From a virus: a stretch of 40,753 nt of DNA. The number at the start of each line of letters is the position of its first letter. Position 1 is the stretch's first letter. Of the stretch, positions 39,026-40,753 are shown one piece after another. The position numbers and the translations under genes are program-made. The notes under the pieces are model-generated. The model was given only the letters and a program-made list of their open reading frames with translations, was not told the DNA's origin and did not search any database. The DNA lies in the IMG/VR virus record IMGVR_UViG_3300025864_000029, positions 1 to 40,753 of that record. The stretch is one strand, 5' to 3'.

Positions 39026-40136
39026 GGATTTTCGCCCCTCAAAGGTCGAACAATGCGTCCTATGCCCCGGATGCCTCAAAATGTGCGAGGGGATACCCCG
39101 TACAGAGTCAGAGTATGCAAAGGAAGGCACGATGTTACACGATAAGGTTGCAAAACATGATATATCAGGGCTGTCTAGCGAACAGATGATATGCGTAGAA
39201 AGATGTTTTGAGCTTATGAGTAGGCTTGCACCTGACGACGTATGGCAACATGAAATCAAAATGAACGTCGTGGATGACGAAAAGGTGGAGATACTTGAAG
39301 GAACTGCCGACCTTATCCTTATCAATGAAACTGAAAATGACAATTTTGAGTTGATTTCAAATGGAATACTCATTGACCTAAAATTCGGGCGAGGTGCGGT
39401 TACTCCTGCATCGGAGAACTGGCAGTTGAAAACATATGCAACTATGATGTTTCAAAAATATCCAATAAGTACATGCCGTTGCATAATCTTCCAGCCCCGT
39501 CTAGGCAATGCCGGATTCAGCGAAACTACTTACAGCCGTGAGGATTTGACTGATTTTCCGCTACTGCTGAAAAACATTTACGCTGAAACGCAAAGCGGTA
39601 TTCAGCTTCATGCAGGGCAGAAACAGTGCAAGTTTTGCGATGCGAAACCCACTTGTCCTGAATACGCCGTGTGGACTAAGGGTATAAGCTCGGCGGTTGC
39701 GAAGATTGAGCATACGCATGAGTTGTCCATAGAGGGCTTGCACGATGCACTCGTACAGACAAGTCAGGTGAAGGATTTCATCAAGCAACTTACGGCGCAG
39801 GTCGCAAGCATTGAGAATGTAGCTCGTGAACGGCTTATCAAGAACGAGGTAACGCCGGAGCAGATTGGCTACCAACTGAAAACCCGCAAAGGTGCAAGGA
39901 AATGTGCCGATGCACAAGGGGTATTCAATCTCCTGCATAATGTAATCCCGATTGAGGCGTTTATGTCGTGCGTGGATATAAGCATACCAGACTTGGAAAC
40001 CCTGTATGCGAAGGAGGCGAAGGGAAAGGGTTTGTTCAAGTCGCAGAAGGAGGCGGTCAAGGCGTTGGCGGATACCATTGCGCCGTTTATCAATCAAAAA
40101 CCAGACGGATTTATGTTGAAAAAATTAACAGACTAA
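39015..40136 (+). CDS. Cas4/RecB-like PD-(D/E)XK nuclease
   Basis: The 373-residue protein has the RecB-family nuclease layout. EGTMLH (H42) opens the core, GTADLI (D99) and IDLKFG (D121, K123) form the metal-binding PD-(D/E)XK centre, and NWQLKTYA (Q137) follows. Four Cys (C14 near the N-terminus, C205, C208 and C214 in CKFCDAKPTC) match the Fe-S cluster of AddB/Cas4-type nucleases. It probably resects DNA for the RecT protein encoded upstream. The C-terminal part (230-373) is helical. AAAGGAGTCATTAA precedes the ATG. Confidence 0.82.
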   Translation: MLNKDFRPSKVEQCVLCPGCLKMCEGIPRTESEYAKEGTMLHDKVAKHDISGLSSEQMICVERCFELMSRLAPDDVWQHEIKMNVVDDEKVEILEGTADLILINETENDNFELISNGILIDLKFGRGAVTPASENWQLKTYATMMFQKYPISTCRCIIFQPRLGNAGFSETTYSREDLTDFPLLLKNIYAETQSGIQLHAGQKQCKFCDAKPTCPEYAVWTKGISSAVAKIEHTHELSIEGLHDALVQTSQVKDFIKQLTAQVASIENVARERLIKNEVTPEQIGYQLKTRKGARKCADAQGVFNLLHNVIPIEAFMSCVDISIPDLETLYAKEAKGKGLFKSQKEAVKALADTIAPFINQKPDGFMLKKLTD

Positions 40137-40150
40137 GGAAGGAAACGGAA

Positions 40151-40753
40151 ATGAGTGAGGATTTTACACCGATTGAAGTGGTAGAACCCGAAACGCAACT
40201 TGCTAAAATTGTGCAGGAAAGCGGATTGGAAAAAAGCAAGGCACAGGTGCTACTGGACAACTTCTCAAACTATTTTATACTTGCCGCCGAGTGGGAAGTA
40301 AAGGCGAAAACGCTTGTCATCAAGGACGTATCGCAAAAGGCTGAAATGAAGATGGCAAGAGAGGGCAGGTTGTTCCTCAAAAGCAAACGTCTTGAAGTTG
40401 AAAAGACACGCAAGACACTTAAAGAGCAGTCGCTTCGTGAGGGCAAGGCGATTGACGGAATAGCCAATGTTCTGAAAGCTGTCATTGAGCCAATAGAAAA
40501 CTACCTTGACGAACAGGAGAAGTTTGCAGAGATAAAAGAGGCGAAGCGCAAAGAAGTTCTCAAGGCTGTAAGAGTATGCGAACTGACTCCCTATGCAGTA
40601 GATTTTTCAGCATTCAGCGACTTAGGCGCAATGGCAGACGAAACTTATGCAAGCCTATTGCAGACTTCCAAGGGTATGTACGAGGCTAAAATGGAAGCGG
40701 TTCGCAAGGTAGAAGCCGACAGGATTGCAAAAGAGGAAGCTGATGCAAAGGAA
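40151..40753 (+). CDS. RecT-neighbourhood coiled-coil protein, 3'-truncated
   Basis: The gene starts at 40151 after GGAAGGAAACGG and is cut by the window end after 201 codons. The product is charged and helical (LFLKSKRLEVEKTRKTLKEQ, IEPIENYLDEQEKFAEI), with a mixed segment around 140-180. This is the pattern of DUF1351-like proteins encoded next to phage RecT genes. The full length cannot be judged. Confidence 0.65.
   Translation, partial: MSEDFTPIEVVEPETQLAKIVQESGLEKSKAQVLLDNFSNYFILAAEWEVKAKTLVIKDVSQKAEMKMAREGRLFLKSKRLEVEKTRKTLKEQSLREGKAIDGIANVLKAVIEPIENYLDEQEKFAEIKEAKRKEVLKAVRVCELTPYAVDFSAFSDLGAMADETYASLLQTSKGMYEAKMEAVRKVEADRIAKEEADAKE

Noticed and set aside
1-40753. tRNA, rRNA, CRISPR array, insertion sequence or attachment site
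   Set aside because: I saw no cloverleaf, no regularly spaced repeats, no transposase or integrase, and no direct repeats that would indicate an att core.

Overview
The window looks like part of a tailed double-stranded DNA phage genome, most likely podovirus-like and from an uncultivated source. Every gene I can support lies on the + strand, genes are packed with 1-14 bp overlaps or very short gaps, ATG starts are preceded by good Shine-Dalgarno sequences, and the standard bacterial code is used. The structural set contains an N4-gp56-type major capsid protein, a large portal, neck/tubular tail proteins, internal (ejection) proteins and a giant polyvalent-type protein. I see no tape measure protein, tail sheath or long-tail genes. 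Lipobox and signal-peptide proteins suggest a host with an outer membrane, but I cannot name the host. No terminase large subunit, polymerase, integrase or endolysin is recognisable here, so those genes probably lie outside the window.

Region 1 (1-5062) is a train of about 18 small genes joined by ATGA/TAATG stop-start overlaps. They include excisionase/MerR-like helix-turn-helix proteins, a YopX-family protein, Cys-rich zinc-binding peptides, small membrane proteins, a 70-residue peptide with an isolated P-loop, and an unassigned 222-residue protein next to the portal gene.

Region 2 (5063-16136) is the head and neck module: portal, small protein, candidate decoration protein, scaffold, Com-like zinc ribbon, major capsid protein, second capsid-surface candidate, rho-independent terminator, then neck/adaptor proteins, a tail-fibre-type protein and a DUF4376-like protein. 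Four of its intergenic gaps carry the same A/T-rich palindrome, GTTAAATATTTAAC (one copy with a single mismatch), next to or inside sigma70-like promoters. This looks like a phage-specific regulon.

Region 3 (16137-26585) holds fibre/adhesin proteins, a cluster of membrane-anchored and lipoprotein genes (possible lysis or exclusion functions), a DUF1353 protein, a 1237-residue tail tubular B-like protein with an embedded discoidin-like domain, and two paralogous internal virion protein candidates. Region 4 (26612-35200) is a single 2862-residue gene. Its product has three N-terminal GIDFSSVIP repeats, a ParB-like segment, an HExxGH metallopeptidase motif and hydrophobic segments, and is probably injected with the DNA.

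Region 5 (35201-40753) opens with a strong promoter overlapped by 9-bp repeats and followed by a ribbon-helix-helix gene, which looks autoregulated. Small genes follow, including a stand-alone NrdD-like glycyl-radical peptide and a stand-alone DnaJ-type zinc finger. The module then carries a RecT-family annealing protein, a Cas4/RecB-like PD-(D/E)XK nuclease, and a truncated RecT-neighbourhood protein at the window edge. No stretch of 300 bp or more lacks a gene, and I saw no tRNA, rRNA, CRISPR array or insertion sequence.
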